Source of the DNA: CAWDVH01 sp963805705
GTDB lineage: Bacteria > Actinomycetota > Actinomycetes > Streptosporangiales > Streptosporangiaceae
DNA length: 64,000 nt
Assembly (NCBI GenBank): GCA_963805705.1
Contig: CAWDVH010000001.1
Coordinates: 434,001-498,000, forward strand
Direction of reading: 5' to 3'
A program made the position numbers and the translations under genes. This document shows, in pieces, positions 28,125 to 37,292 of the stretch. The notes beneath the pieces were generated by a model that saw only the letters and a list, made by a program, of their open reading frames with translations, had not been told where the DNA came from and made no database searches. How positions within the stretch are numbered: the stretch's first letter is position 1; each line of letters opens with the position of its first letter.

Positions 28125-29204
28125 CTAGATCCCGTAGCGCACATTGAAGTACAGCATCACGTTAAGCGCCGCCCTGGTGTCCCCGCCGAGCATGTCGACG
28201 AGCGCGGGCCGCTGGCTGGACGCTATCGCCGCAAAGGCGTCGGCGAAGAACTCCCGGCGGCCGAGGAGACCCCGCTGCCGGTGAAAGTCACTGACCACCG
28301 ACGGCAGGCACTGGTCATAGAGAACGCGGAACTCCTCCGAGTCCGACTGCCACTGCCCCTCTGATCCGTCGATGTCATCGAGAGCATGGCCGATCTCGTG
28401 GCACATGACGTCCGGCGTGGGCGACGGCCGGGAACCAACGATGATCTTGCGTTCGCCATAGGCCCCCGCGCACGCATCCCAGGTGGCCCGGCCCGACGGA
28501 AGCGGTACGCCACTCAGCCTGCCCATGTCGTCGAGATCGGGCACCCCGCCCGCGCCGACATAGATAGCGTCCAGTCCGGCCGCGAGCCGCTCCTTGATGA
28601 TCTGCGGCAGCTCGGCGAGACGGTCGATGGCGCGCACCGCCTCTGGCGGCGGGACGGCATCGGCCGCCCATTCCCGGCGGACCACTTCCTCAAGCCGCCC
28701 GCAATGCCAGCAGCAGGCCGCAGTCCGGTTACTTTGCGCCACCTCATACCAGGGCAGCCTCACGGCCTGCGTCCGCGCGCCTTTCCTGCTGTGAGCAGCC
28801 GCCTTCTTAGGCTCGGCGGCACCTTGCGGCTCGGTGCGCATGGCCACCCTGGCGGCTCCTCGCGGCCGCGACTCGGCCCGGCCGGCCGCCGATCCCCGGC
28901 GCCCGCCGGCTGTGCCAGGAGCGGTTACTCCGGCACCGCCTGCTACCCTCGCGGCCGCAGGAGCCAGCCCGCCTCCCGGACCGGCCGCCCCGGCGCCGCC
29001 CGCCCGCGATACCCCGCTGCCGGCCCGTCTGCCGACGCGATCGGGAACGACCAGGCGCGGGGGAGCTACGCGCCGGTGACTTCCGACCGGCCCGACGGCG
29101 GATGCGGGCCCCGCGGGCGCATCAGCCCTCGCCCGGACCTGGCGCTCCCTGACCCGTCTTCGCCGACCCGGGCGGCGAAAACGATCAAATAGCCATAGCC
29201 GCAT
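28125..29204 (-). CDS. Zincin-like metallopeptidase with HExxH motif
   Basis: The C-terminal 230 residues form a metallopeptidase-like domain. MCHEIGHALDDIDG carries the HExxH zinc site, and a downstream EFFADAFAAI supplies the likely third (acidic) ligand, an arrangement like anthrax-lethal-factor-type (ATLF/Pro-Pro endopeptidase) zincins. A CCWHCGRLEE cysteine cluster precedes it. The first 120 or so residues are an Arg/Gly/Ala-rich low-complexity stretch. The ATG at 29204 has GGGAG 6 bases upstream and is used here, but an ATG at 28841 right before MRTEPQG is an alternative. No signal peptide is seen, so it probably acts in the cytoplasm. Its substrate is unknown. Confidence 0.72.
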   Translation of the reverse strand: MRLWLFDRFRRPGRRRRVRERQVRARADAPAGPASAVGPVGSHRRVAPPRLVVPDRVGRRAGSGVSRAGGAGAAGPGGGLAPAAARVAGGAGVTAPGTAGGRRGSAAGRAESRPRGAARVAMRTEPQGAAEPKKAAAHSRKGARTQAVRLPWYEVAQSNRTAACCWHCGRLEEVVRREWAADAVPPPEAVRAIDRLAELPQIIKERLAAGLDAIYVGAGGVPDLDDMGRLSGVPLPSGRATWDACAGAYGERKIIVGSRPSPTPDVMCHEIGHALDDIDGSEGQWQSDSEEFRVLYDQCLPSVVSDFHRQRGLLGRREFFADAFAAIASSQRPALVDMLGGDTRAALNVMLYFNVRYGI

Positions 29205-29366
29205 CTCGCGCTCCCTGGGATGACCTCAAACCGACAGGCTATGCCGGATCCCCGCGATCAGCATCTGCTGTCACGGAATGTTAGGTATTACGGTCAGGGA
29301 GCGAGGGCCGGGATGACTGGCTGAATTTGGCAACGGACGTGCCACGTCAGCGGCTAGGCTGCCGCC

Positions 29367-29789
29367 ATGCCGCTGCCCGCCGTACTCTTTGCCCTGTTCA
29401 CGGTTGGTTTCTGCGTCCCTTGCCTGCTCGACGTGGCCAGAACGCCCAGACGCGAGTTCCCGCGCCTGACCAAGGGAGCATGGCTGCTCCTCATCGCCGT
29501 GTCCTGGGTATTCGGAGCCGCTGCGTGGCTGCTGATCGGCCGGCCAGACGGGGCCAGGCGGGCTCCCCTGATCCGGCGCGGTGCGGCCGGGCCTGCAGAA
29601 CTCCGGCAGCAGCAGGCACTCAGGCGGCATCCGGCGGGGCGGGCCATGGAGCTTGGCTACGGCGCTGCCGCCGAAGAGACGGCACGACGGGCACTGGCCC
29701 GGCCGGCCAGGCGCCTAGGACCGGACGATGACCCGGAATTTCTGCAGGAACTCGGGCGCCGGATCCGCGAGGCCCGCGACGGCCATTGA
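29367..29789 (+). CDS. PLDc_N-domain membrane protein
   Basis: The 140-residue protein has two N-terminal membrane helices (LPAVLFALFTVGFCVPCLLDV and GAWLLLIAVSWVFGAAAWLL, ending IGRP). That is the phospholipase-D-nuclease N-terminal (PLDc_N) module, found mostly on its own in actinobacteria. A basic, Ala/Arg-rich cytoplasmic tail ends DDPEFLQELGRRI. No nuclease domain is attached. The role is unknown. It is convergent with ccsB. Confidence 0.8.
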   Translation: MPLPAVLFALFTVGFCVPCLLDVARTPRREFPRLTKGAWLLLIAVSWVFGAAAWLLIGRPDGARRAPLIRRGAAGPAELRQQQALRRHPAGRAMELGYGAAAEETARRALARPARRLGPDDDPEFLQELGRRIREARDGH

Positions 29790-29850
29790 GCCCGCACTCT
29801 CGAGCCCGCGTACCTGAGCCGCGCTCTCGAGCCCGCCGACCGAGCCCGGT

Positions 29851-30939
29851 TCAGCCTAGGCCGGCGTAGGAGTGCAGGCCGGTGATGAACAGGTTGACAC
29901 CGACCAGATTGAACATCAGGCAGGTGAACCCGGCCAGCTGGAAGTAGGCGGCGCGCCGTCCGCGCCAGCCTGCCGTCGCACGTGCGTGCAGGAAGCAGGC
30001 GTACACCACCCAGGTGATGAACGACCAGGTTTCCTTCGGGTCCCAGCCCCAGTACCGGCCCCAGGCCGAGTCGGCCCAGATCGCGCCGGCCATGATGCCG
30101 AACGTCCAGACCGGGAACGCGAACAGGATGCTGCGGTAGGACAGCCGGTCCAGCACGACCGGCTTGGGCAGGTGCATCACGATCCCGCTGGTCCTGGACG
30201 GCAGGCCGGCTGCTGTCCGGCGCTCCGACCGCTCGGCGACCAGGTACATCACCGTGACGACCGCGCCGACAATGTAGAGACCGCTGGCCACGATCATCGC
30301 GGTCACGTGGATGGCGATCCAGTAGGACTGCAGGGCGGGCACGACCGGCCCAGCCGCGGTATAGACGACCGTCACGTCCAGGGCGAGCGCGAAGACCACG
30401 GGAACCAGGACGAACAGCCCGATGTAATACGCGCGGAACCGGACAGCGGCCGCCACGAGCACGATCACGGCCATGCAGCAGATGGCCGAGATGAACTCGT
30501 ACATGTTGCCCCACGGAACGCGATGCTCGGCGAGGCCGCGGGTGAGAATCGCGCTGAGGTGGACGACCAGGCCGATGCAGGTCAGGCCGAAGGCCGTGCG
30601 CAGCCAGAAGCCAGCCGGCCAGCGTCCCTCGGCCTGCGGCGGGCCGGCCAGCCCGGCGGGCGGTGCCATCCCGGCGGGCGCGGCCAGATCGCCGGTCGCG
30701 TCACCGGCGCTTGCGCCCGGCCCGCTGCCTGCCGCAATGACCGCTCCGCGGCCTGCCGCATCTGCCACCGCGCCGACGCCGACGAGTTCGGGCACCGCGT
30801 CAGATGCCACGGCGGCCATGAGCCGTTGTTTCCCGAAGGCAAAATCGCAGGCGTAAGCCAGCATGGCGAGCGCGTACAAGATGACCGCGGTCAGCAGGCA
30901 GCTGTTGCTGATGTCTGCTAGGTCGATGTTGACGGGCAC
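29851..30939 (-). CDS. ccsB: Cytochrome c biogenesis protein CcsB (CcsA/ResC type)
   Basis: This polytopic membrane protein of the system II cytochrome c haem lyase handles haem and attaches it together with ResB. The 362-residue product contains the haem-binding tryptophan-rich motif WGWDPKETWSFITW and conserved histidines in its membrane segments. It starts with a GTG at 30939, 7 bases after the resB stop, with a GAGG site overlapping that stop. An Ala/Gly/Pro-rich cytoplasmic insert follows the first helix (about residues 45-105). It is the last gene of the tlpA-resB-ccsB run. Confidence 0.93.
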   Translation of the reverse strand: MPVNIDLADISNSCLLTAVILYALAMLAYACDFAFGKQRLMAAVASDAVPELVGVGAVADAAGRGAVIAAGSGPGASAGDATGDLAAPAGMAPPAGLAGPPQAEGRWPAGFWLRTAFGLTCIGLVVHLSAILTRGLAEHRVPWGNMYEFISAICCMAVIVLVAAAVRFRAYYIGLFVLVPVVFALALDVTVVYTAAGPVVPALQSYWIAIHVTAMIVASGLYIVGAVVTVMYLVAERSERRTAAGLPSRTSGIVMHLPKPVVLDRLSYRSILFAFPVWTFGIMAGAIWADSAWGRYWGWDPKETWSFITWVVYACFLHARATAGWRGRRAAYFQLAGFTCLMFNLVGVNLFITGLHSYAGLG

Positions 30940-30946
30940 TGGAGCC

Positions 30947-32761
30947 TCACTCCCCCTCGGCATTTCCGAGGGATGGATCGTGGTTGTCCGAGAATGGGTC
31001 GTCACTGCTGGTGGCGGGCGGGCCGCTCGCCGGTGAACCGTCGCCGACCGGCGCGCTGATCGTCTCAGGCTCGGCCGGAGGGGGATCGGCCTGAGCCGGA
31101 GCCGGGACCGTGCGGGCCGCGACCGTACGGGTGCTGCCGTCCTGGGCTTGCCTGATCTGGTCGGCCAGAGTGGCGAATTCGGTTTCGAACCCGCCCGCGG
31201 CATCGGACCTGGCCAGCCCGCCGATGTCCACCACGGTGGTGCCGTCCTCGGCCGCAGAGGCGCGCACGAAGACCCGGCGGCGCCTGACCATGAAGGACAG
31301 GATCAGGCCCGCCAGCGCCGTGAATCCGGAGATCAGGGCCGGCAGCTGGCCGGGATCGTAGGTAATCGCCAGGCTGATCCACTGCTGGTAGCCGGTGAAG
31401 GTTAGCGTTCCCGCGCCGTCCGGCAGCTTCATCGACTGGCCAGGAGACAGCGGCTTGGGCGCGACCGGCAGCTGGTGCAGGTGAGTGGTGTCGAGCTGAT
31501 AGACCGACTGCGGCTGGCCGCCGTCCAGGCCGAGGTCGCCCGCATAAGCGATCAGGCTGACCACCGGGTTCAGGGTCTGCGGGAATACCGACTCCAGCCG
31601 CCCGTTCCGGTCGACCGCGGTCGGCAGGAAGACCCCGGCGAAGCCGAGCTGATCGGGGCTGGCGTCCGGGACCTTGATCACGCCCTGCGAGGTCAGCCCG
31701 GTCTGCTCGACCGGGATAAACGGCACCGTTTCGTTGAAGACGTGCCCGGTGCCATCGGTGATCTTGAAGGTCGGGGCGTAGCCGTGCCCGATCAGGTAGA
31801 CCCGCACGCTGTCGACGCGCAGCGGATGATTGACCTGCAGGGTGTAACTTCGCATCGGCTCGCCGGGCGCGGCGTTGTAGCGCAGGGACGCGTCGAACGA
31901 GGACGGCTGGCCGAGCAGCTTGCCGGAGGTGACGTACCTGGCGCTGAAGTTCTGCAGCGCGATGGAGAACGGCTGCAGGTCGCCCGGCGAGACCAGGCGG
32001 CCGGGACGGAACACATCCAGTGCCGTGGGCGTGTTGGCGAATTCCTGGCCGACCACGAGCAGCCGGTTGGCCTTGTATCCGAAGATGCCGCCCAGCCCGA
32101 CCGACCCGAGCAGGGCGAGCAGCGCGATGTGGAACAGCAGGTTGCCGACTTCCCGCAGGTAGCCCTTCTCGGCGGAGACCCAGCCGTCGCCGGCGAGCAG
32201 CCGGAACCGCTTGCCGGACAGCAGCTGCCCGGCTGACTCGATCGCCGCATCCGGGGCGAGGGGGGTCTGATAGCTCGTCGCCAGCGGGAGACGGGAGAGA
32301 TTTCGCGGGGCGCGCGGCGGCAACTGCCGGGCCGATCCCACCAGGCGGAAGGTGCGTGGCAGCACGCATCCGGCCAGGGACAGGAAGAGCAGCAGGTAAA
32401 TAGCGGCGAACCAGGGCGCCGCGAAGACGCTGAACAGCGAGAACTTCGCCAGGATCGGGGCCAGCGCCGGATGCGCCGCGTAGTACTGCGTGACGGCGGC
32501 GGGATCGATTCCCTGCTGCGGCAGCACCGATCCCGGCACGCTGGCCACCGCGAGCAGGAAGAGCAGCACCAGCGCGGTGCGCATCGAAGTCAGCTGGCGC
32601 CAGGTCCATCGCAGCCAGCCGGTCACGCCCAGCCGGGTACCCGGCGACCAGGCGGCGGCCCCGGCATCCGGCGCGGCCCCGGCATCAGATGCCTGCGCGG
32701 CATCATCCGGCGCAGGCGAGTCCTGGCGCTTAGCCCCGGCGGGGACTCGCAGTCCTGTCAT
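30947..32761 (-). CDS. resB: Cytochrome c biogenesis protein ResB
   Basis: The 604-residue protein is the ResB/Ccs1 half of the system II haem lyase. It has N-terminal membrane helices (TALVLLFLLAVASVPGSVLPQ is the conserved first one), a large extracytoplasmic domain of about 300 residues and a last helix near residue 500 followed by RRRR. Its soluble N-terminal (Ala/Asp-rich) and C-terminal (Pro/Ser/Asp-rich) tails are not conserved. It lies between tlpA and ccsB. The usual actinobacterial order has ccdA between tlpA and resB; here only 28 bases separate them. Confidence 0.94.
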   Translation of the reverse strand: MTGLRVPAGAKRQDSPAPDDAAQASDAGAAPDAGAAAWSPGTRLGVTGWLRWTWRQLTSMRTALVLLFLLAVASVPGSVLPQQGIDPAAVTQYYAAHPALAPILAKFSLFSVFAAPWFAAIYLLLFLSLAGCVLPRTFRLVGSARQLPPRAPRNLSRLPLATSYQTPLAPDAAIESAGQLLSGKRFRLLAGDGWVSAEKGYLREVGNLLFHIALLALLGSVGLGGIFGYKANRLLVVGQEFANTPTALDVFRPGRLVSPGDLQPFSIALQNFSARYVTSGKLLGQPSSFDASLRYNAAPGEPMRSYTLQVNHPLRVDSVRVYLIGHGYAPTFKITDGTGHVFNETVPFIPVEQTGLTSQGVIKVPDASPDQLGFAGVFLPTAVDRNGRLESVFPQTLNPVVSLIAYAGDLGLDGGQPQSVYQLDTTHLHQLPVAPKPLSPGQSMKLPDGAGTLTFTGYQQWISLAITYDPGQLPALISGFTALAGLILSFMVRRRRVFVRASAAEDGTTVVDIGGLARSDAAGGFETEFATLADQIRQAQDGSTRTVAARTVPAPAQADPPPAEPETISAPVGDGSPASGPPATSSDDPFSDNHDPSLGNAEGE

Positions 32762-32789
32762 CGGGTCACCCCCGGCCAGCCGTTTCGCG

Positions 32790-33458
32790 TCATGATTTTT
32801 CCGCGTCCACTCGGGTGATCAGCGCTTTGAGGCCCTCGTAGGACACTCCGCCGACGACCCTGGCGGCAATGTGCCCGCTGCGGTCGATCACGAGGGTGGT
32901 GGGGATTCCCGCCGGGGTGACCGTACCGCGAAACGCGAGCGCGATCTCGTCCGCGGGGTCGTTGAGGCTGGGGTAGCTGATCCGGAACGTGCGCATGAAC
33001 GCGTCCGCGCCGGCCGGGTTGTCCCTGATGTCGACGCCGAGAAACCGCACGTCCCTGGACCGGAACTGGCGCGCGAGCGTGCCCAGCGCGGGCGCCTCCG
33101 CGCGGCAGGGACCGCACCACGAGCCCCAGAAATTGACGACAACCACATCACCCCGGTAGGAGGCGAGGCTGAGGCGCTGGCCGGTCAGCGTCGTGGCGGT
33201 GACCGCCGGGGCGTCCGGACGTGAGCCGGGCCGGAAATAGGTGGAGCTATAGCTGCCGGACACGAAGCTCGTGCCGTTGCTGGCCACAGTGGCCTGGCCG
33301 ATCGCGCCGCCGTCGCAGGCCGCCACGGCCAGCAGGGCGGAGGCGGCCAGGGCGCACCCGGCGGCGGCGCGCACCAGGGACTTCCGGCGCGCCCGGCGCG
33401 CCTGGCTGGCAGGGGCCGTGACGGCCGCTCGGCGCGCAGAGCACGGCAGGCGGGGCAC
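32790..33458 (-). CDS. TlpA/ResA-like thioredoxin lipoprotein
   Basis: This thiol-disulfide protein reduces apocytochrome c cysteines outside the membrane. From the GTG at 33458 (with AGGAG 10 bases upstream) the 222-residue protein has a basic signal peptide ending in the lipobox VAAC (C48). The thioredoxin domain carries the active site WCGPC and the cis-proline loop TPAGIPTTLVID. The longer open frame upstream has no similarity. It directly precedes resB. A CcdA-type electron donor is not encoded beside it. Confidence 0.92.
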   Translation of the reverse strand: MPRLPCSARRAAVTAPASQARRARRKSLVRAAAGCALAASALLAVAACDGGAIGQATVASNGTSFVSGSYSSTYFRPGSRPDAPAVTATTLTGQRLSLASYRGDVVVVNFWGSWCGPCRAEAPALGTLARQFRSRDVRFLGVDIRDNPAGADAFMRTFRISYPSLNDPADEIALAFRGTVTPAGIPTTLVIDRSGHIAARVVGGVSYEGLKALITRVDAEKS

Positions 33459-33606
33459 AGGATTATCTCCTACACGCAGTAGTATCCGGGGCCTATTGTG
33501 CCGGACCCGGTGCCAGCCGATGACGGCGGGGCGGCCTTTCCGCCCGAGCCCGGCGGGCCCGGGCGGGCTTTCCTGCCGGAGCCCGGCGGGCTTCCCGGTG
33601 CGCCGG

Positions 33607-34266
33607 TCAGGCTCCGGCCACCTGCCGGCCTTCGCCGGGAGGCTCGGGAGAAGGCTCGGCATAACTCACGCCGGCCAGCACCCCGCCGTGGAAGGTGAGG
33701 CTCGTCACGCTGCCCAGGGCGCACTGGCGACGGCGCGGATCGTGCCAGAGCCTGGCCCCCTCGACAGCCCGGCGGGTGACCCAGATCGGCAGCTGGTGAC
33801 TGACGCAGATCGCCTCATGGCCGTGGGCCGCGCGCGCGGCATCGGCGACCGCGGCGAGCATCCGGGCCGCGACGTCCTTATAGGGCTCGCCCCACGAGGG
33901 CCGGAAGGGGTTGCGCAGGTACATCCAGTGGCGCGGGGCCCGCAGCGAGCCGTCGCCCACCCCGACGCTCATCCCCTCGAAGTGATTCCACGGCTCGATC
34001 AGCCGGTCATCGACGACCACATCGAGGCCAAATTGCGCCGCGATCGGCTCGGCCGTCTCCAGTGCCCGCTCCAGCGGAGAGGACCGCAGCACGGTGATGT
34101 CCCTGGCGGCCAGGTAATCCGCGGCCGCCTTGGCCATGATGCGGCCATCCTCCGACAGGTGATATCCGGGAATCCGCCCGTAGAGGACGCCCCGCGGATT
34201 CTCTACCTGGCCGTGGCGCACCAGGTGGACGACGGTCGTGTCAGCGGGAGCCGGATCTTCAATCAT
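33607..34266 (-). CDS. Histidine phosphatase (phosphoglycerate-mutase-like)
   Basis: The 219-residue protein is a histidine-phosphatase-superfamily enzyme: the phosphohistidine motif LVRHGQVENP near residue 15 is followed by the arginine region RSSPLERALETAEPIA and the second catalytic histidine in CVSHQLPIW. Substrates in this family range from phosphoglycerate to nucleotides and cannot be assigned. It sits just upstream of tlpA, as in other actinobacteria where this phosphatase gene separates hemL from the cytochrome c maturation genes. Confidence 0.9.
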   Translation of the reverse strand: MIEDPAPADTTVVHLVRHGQVENPRGVLYGRIPGYHLSEDGRIMAKAAADYLAARDITVLRSSPLERALETAEPIAAQFGLDVVVDDRLIEPWNHFEGMSVGVGDGSLRAPRHWMYLRNPFRPSWGEPYKDVAARMLAAVADAARAAHGHEAICVSHQLPIWVTRRAVEGARLWHDPRRRQCALGSVTSLTFHGGVLAGVSYAEPSPEPPGEGRQVAGA

Positions 34267-34334
34267 CGCCCGATCAGCCTACCGGCCGCCCGCGGATCGC
34301 GATCAGGTGATGCGGCTCATGACGCCGGCTGGCG

Positions 34335-34374
34335 GCCGGGCGGGCCGGGCGGGCCGGGCGGGCCGGGCGGGCCG
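34335..34374. repeat. 9-bp GGCCGGGCG tandem repeat
   Basis: About four copies of GGCCGGGCG in the divergent spacer between the histidine phosphatase and EamA genes. It lies 20 bases before the EamA ribosome binding site. Confidence 0.85.
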
Positions 34375-34394
34375 GCTAGCGTACAGGAAGTCCC

Positions 34395-35279
34395 GTGAGC
34401 CCTACCGCCATTGCCCTCATCCTCGTTGCCGCTCTCGCGCATGCCAGCTGGAACCTGTTCAGCAAGCAGGCGTCGACCACCGGCGCGGTGTACTTCATCT
34501 GGCTGGTATCCGCCTGGGCGACGGTCATCTACGCCCCGGTGGTCCTGGCCACGGTGCTGGTGCAGCGGCCGCATCTGAGCGCGATGAGCTGGCTGTTCCT
34601 GGTCGGAACCGGGGTGCTGCAGGCGGCCTACTTCCTGTTCCTGCAAAGCGGTTACCGGCTCGGCGACCTGTCGCTGGTGTACCCGATCGGGCGCGGCACC
34701 GGAGCGCTGCTCGCGGCCCTGGCCGGCATCCTGCTGCTCGGCGAGCACCCGGGTCCGGTCGGCATCGCCGGGATCGGCTGCATCGTCGCGGGCATCGTGG
34801 TGATCGGCCTGCCGGGCCGGAGAACCCAGCCGGAGCCATCGGCGCGGCCGGCCTCCGCGCTGAAGGCGGCCGCCTTCGCCGTGGTCACCGGCGTGTTCAT
34901 CGCGTCCTACACGCTGTGGGATAAGCACGCGGTCAGCGCCCTGAAGACGCCGCCGCTGCTGCAGGGCTACGCGGCCTTCCCGGTCATGCTGGTGGTATTC
35001 GGGCCGCTGGTGCTGCGGGACCGGCAGCGGCTGTCCGGTGTGTGGCAGGCGTTCCGGCCGCAGGTGCTGGGCGCTGCGGCGCTGGCACCGCTCGCCTACA
35101 TCCTGGTACTGGTCGCGCTGAGCTTCACGGCGGTCAGCGCGGTGGCACCCGCGCGTGAGGTCAGCGTCCTGTTCGGCGTGCTGCTGGGCCGCAGGCTGCT
35201 CGGAGAGGGCAGCCTGCCGCGCAGGCTCGCCGCCGCCGCGGCCATCGTCGCGGGCATCGTCGCGGTCGCGGTCGGCTGA
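34395..35279 (+). CDS. EamA/DMT-family transporter
   Basis: The 294-residue protein has about ten hydrophobic helices in two EamA halves (first AIALILVAALAHASWNLFSK, second beginning AAAFAVVTGVFIASYTLWD). This is the drug/metabolite transporter fold, whose members export amino acids, nucleosides or other metabolites. The substrate cannot be told. The start is a GTG with AGGAAG 6 bases upstream. It is a plus-strand gene inserted between two minus-strand genes of the hemL-cytochrome c region, so it is probably an addition to the ancestral order. Confidence 0.88.
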   Translation: MSPTAIALILVAALAHASWNLFSKQASTTGAVYFIWLVSAWATVIYAPVVLATVLVQRPHLSAMSWLFLVGTGVLQAAYFLFLQSGYRLGDLSLVYPIGRGTGALLAALAGILLLGEHPGPVGIAGIGCIVAGIVVIGLPGRRTQPEPSARPASALKAAAFAVVTGVFIASYTLWDKHAVSALKTPPLLQGYAAFPVMLVVFGPLVLRDRQRLSGVWQAFRPQVLGAAALAPLAYILVLVALSFTAVSAVAPAREVSVLFGVLLGRRLLGEGSLPRRLAAAAAIVAGIVAVAVG

Positions 35280-35328
35280 GCCGGCGGCCAGGGTCAGCCG
35301 GCGGCCCACGGTCAGCCGGCAGGCCGGG

Positions 35329-36627
35329 TCAGCCCAGCGCCGCGGCGGCCGCCCTGGCCGCGGCGGGCAGGGCCTCGGCGATGCGGCCGATCGCCGCGTC
35401 ATCATGGGCGGCGGACAGGAACCATGCCTCATACGGTGACGGCGGCAGGTAAATCCCGCCGTCCAGCATGGCGTGGAAAAAGGCGGCGTACGCGGCGCCG
35501 GACTGGCCGCGCGCCTCGCCGAAATCACGCACCGGGTCCGCCACGCCGAGAAAGAACGAGAAGAGGCTGCCCGCCTCCTGCAGCCGGAAGGGCACTCCCT
35601 GCGCGGTGAGGGCGGCGGCGGCGAGGGCAGCCACGGCGGCAGCGGCCTCATCCACGCGCGCGTACACCTGCGGCGTGCAGGCGCGCAGGGTGGCCAGCCC
35701 CGCCGCGGTGGCCAGGGGATTGCCGGACAGCGTGCCTGCCTGGTAGACGGGCCCGGCCGGGGCCAGCCTGTCCATGATCTCCGCCCGGCCGCCGAACGCC
35801 GCGGCGGGCAGCCCGCCGCCCATGACCTTCCCGAAGGTCATCAGGTCACCGGCCACTCCCTCGCGCCCGAACCAGCCGGAGCGAGTGACCCGGAACCCGG
35901 TGAGCACCTCGTCCATGATCAGCAAGGCGCCGTGGTCCCGGCACAGCAGCGCGAGCAGTTCGTTGAAGCCGGACGCCGGGGGCACCACGCCCATGTTCGC
36001 GGGGCAGGCCTCAGTGATCACGCAGGCGATGTCGTCGCCGTTCTCGGCGAAGGCCTGGCGGACCGCCTCGGCGTCGTTGTACGGCAGGACGAGCGTGTCG
36101 CTGGTCACCGCTCCGGTCACCCCTGGCGAATCGGGCAGCCCGAAGGTCGCGACCCCCGAGCCGGCCGCGGCCAGCAGCGCGTCCACGTGACCGTGATAGC
36201 AGCCGGCGAACTTGACCACCACGCGCCGCCCGGTGAAGCCGCGGGCTAGCCGCAGCGCCGACATGGTGGCCTCGGTCCCTGAGCTGACCAGGCGCACCTT
36301 CTGCACGGGAGCGCGCGCTATCAGCTCTTCCGCCAGGTCAACTTCACCGACCGTCGCGGTCCCGAACGAGGTTCCCCTGGTGACCGCATCGGCGACCGTT
36401 CTCGTCACGTCCGGGTGCGCATGCCCGAGGATCATCGGGCCCCATGAGCACACCAGGTCGACATAGGAGTTGCCGTCAGTGTCGGTGAGGTACGCGCCGC
36501 GGCCCGATGCCATGAAGACGGGGGTACCGCCGACCGCGCCGAACGCCCGGACTGGCGAGTTGACCCCGCCGGGCAGTACCGCCGATGCGCGGGCGAAGAG
36601 CTCGGCTGGCGACTGGGTCTCGCCCAT
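35329..36627 (-). CDS. hemL: Glutamate-1-semialdehyde 2,1-aminomutase
   Basis: HemL makes 5-aminolevulinate from glutamate-1-semialdehyde, the step after HemA. The 432-residue PLP enzyme has the family start PGGVNSPVRAFGAVGG, the cofactor aspartate in LIMDEVLTGFR and the Schiff-base lysine in TFGKVMGGGLP (about residue 268). Its ATG overlaps the stop of the upstream primase-polymerase gene (TGATG), so translation is coupled. It lies about 8 kb from the hemA-hemB cluster on the same strand. Confidence 0.96.
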   Translation of the reverse strand: MGETQSPAELFARASAVLPGGVNSPVRAFGAVGGTPVFMASGRGAYLTDTDGNSYVDLVCSWGPMILGHAHPDVTRTVADAVTRGTSFGTATVGEVDLAEELIARAPVQKVRLVSSGTEATMSALRLARGFTGRRVVVKFAGCYHGHVDALLAAAGSGVATFGLPDSPGVTGAVTSDTLVLPYNDAEAVRQAFAENGDDIACVITEACPANMGVVPPASGFNELLALLCRDHGALLIMDEVLTGFRVTRSGWFGREGVAGDLMTFGKVMGGGLPAAAFGGRAEIMDRLAPAGPVYQAGTLSGNPLATAAGLATLRACTPQVYARVDEAAAAVAALAAAALTAQGVPFRLQEAGSLFSFFLGVADPVRDFGEARGQSGAAYAAFFHAMLDGGIYLPPSPYEAWFLSAAHDDAAIGRIAEALPAAARAAAAALG

Positions 36628-37292
36628 CAGGCCGTTCCCTCGCAGGCGTCGGCCAGGAACTCCAGCAAGGGCAGGCCGTCGGGCAGCGGCTCATCGGCTG
36701 GCTCGCTGATCCAGCGGGACACCACGCCGTTGCCGAAGCGGGACGGCGGGGCGAGCACGTAGCTGTCCCGGCAATGCCAGCGCAGCCCGGCCACCTGATC
36801 CACCGTCTCGGGCTCGCAGTCCAGGTGGCACGACCACAGCTCGTCCTCATCGGCATAGGCGGCCCGGCTGAGCACAAAGAAAAGGGCCCGGTCCCCGGCG
36901 CTTATCGCTACCGGGCCGGGCCGGACTCCCGACCGTTCCATCAGGGCGAGGGCCGCCATGCCCGCGACGGCCGGCACGTCCAGCACATCGAAAACCCGGC
37001 CGGTGACCAGGACGATGTTCGCCTCGGGCCGGGCCAGCCACCGGTCCTCGACCAGCGCGGGATCAGCGGTGGCCTGGCTCTGCCAGGCGGGGGAGATCGG
37101 GTGCGCGCCGGGCGCCGGGCAGCCGAGGCGGTCACAGGAGCAGCCGCGGCGGGTCTCCCCTGGCCGCTGCGCCCGGCCCGGCGGGTAGGCGCCGGCGCAC
37201 ACCGGCCAGCCCATCTCGGCGTAGCGCGTGGCGGCGGCCGCCATTCGCTCTACGGCCCTGCGGCGCCTGGAGCGCAGCACCGTCTCGACCAT
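36627..37292 (-). CDS. Bifunctional primase/polymerase (Prim-Pol) domain protein
   Basis: The 221-residue protein matches the N-terminal primase/polymerase domain found alone in many actinomycetes. AAAATRYAEMGWPVCAGAYPP is the family's opening, a cysteine pair follows (CSCDRLGCPAPG), and the FDVLDVPA segment gives the DxD-type acidic pair. No helicase or other replication module is attached, and there are no plasmid genes near, so a replication role is doubtful; DNA-repair or nucleotide functions have been suggested for solitary Prim-Pols. The ATG at 37292 has GGAGC before it. It is coupled to hemL by a one-base overlap, an arrangement with no clear functional reason. Confidence 0.83.
   Translation of the reverse strand: MVETVLRSRRRRAVERMAAAATRYAEMGWPVCAGAYPPGRAQRPGETRRGCSCDRLGCPAPGAHPISPAWQSQATADPALVEDRWLARPEANIVLVTGRVFDVLDVPAVAGMAALALMERSGVRPGPVAISAGDRALFFVLSRAAYADEDELWSCHLDCEPETVDQVAGLRWHCRDSYVLAPPSRFGNGVVSRWISEPADEPLPDGLPLLEFLADACEGTA

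Noticed and set aside
36627..37292. Prim-Pol protein as a plasmid or phage replication gene
   Set aside because: There is no helicase, replication initiator or mobility gene, and it is coupled to hemL, so it is a chromosomal solitary Prim-Pol.
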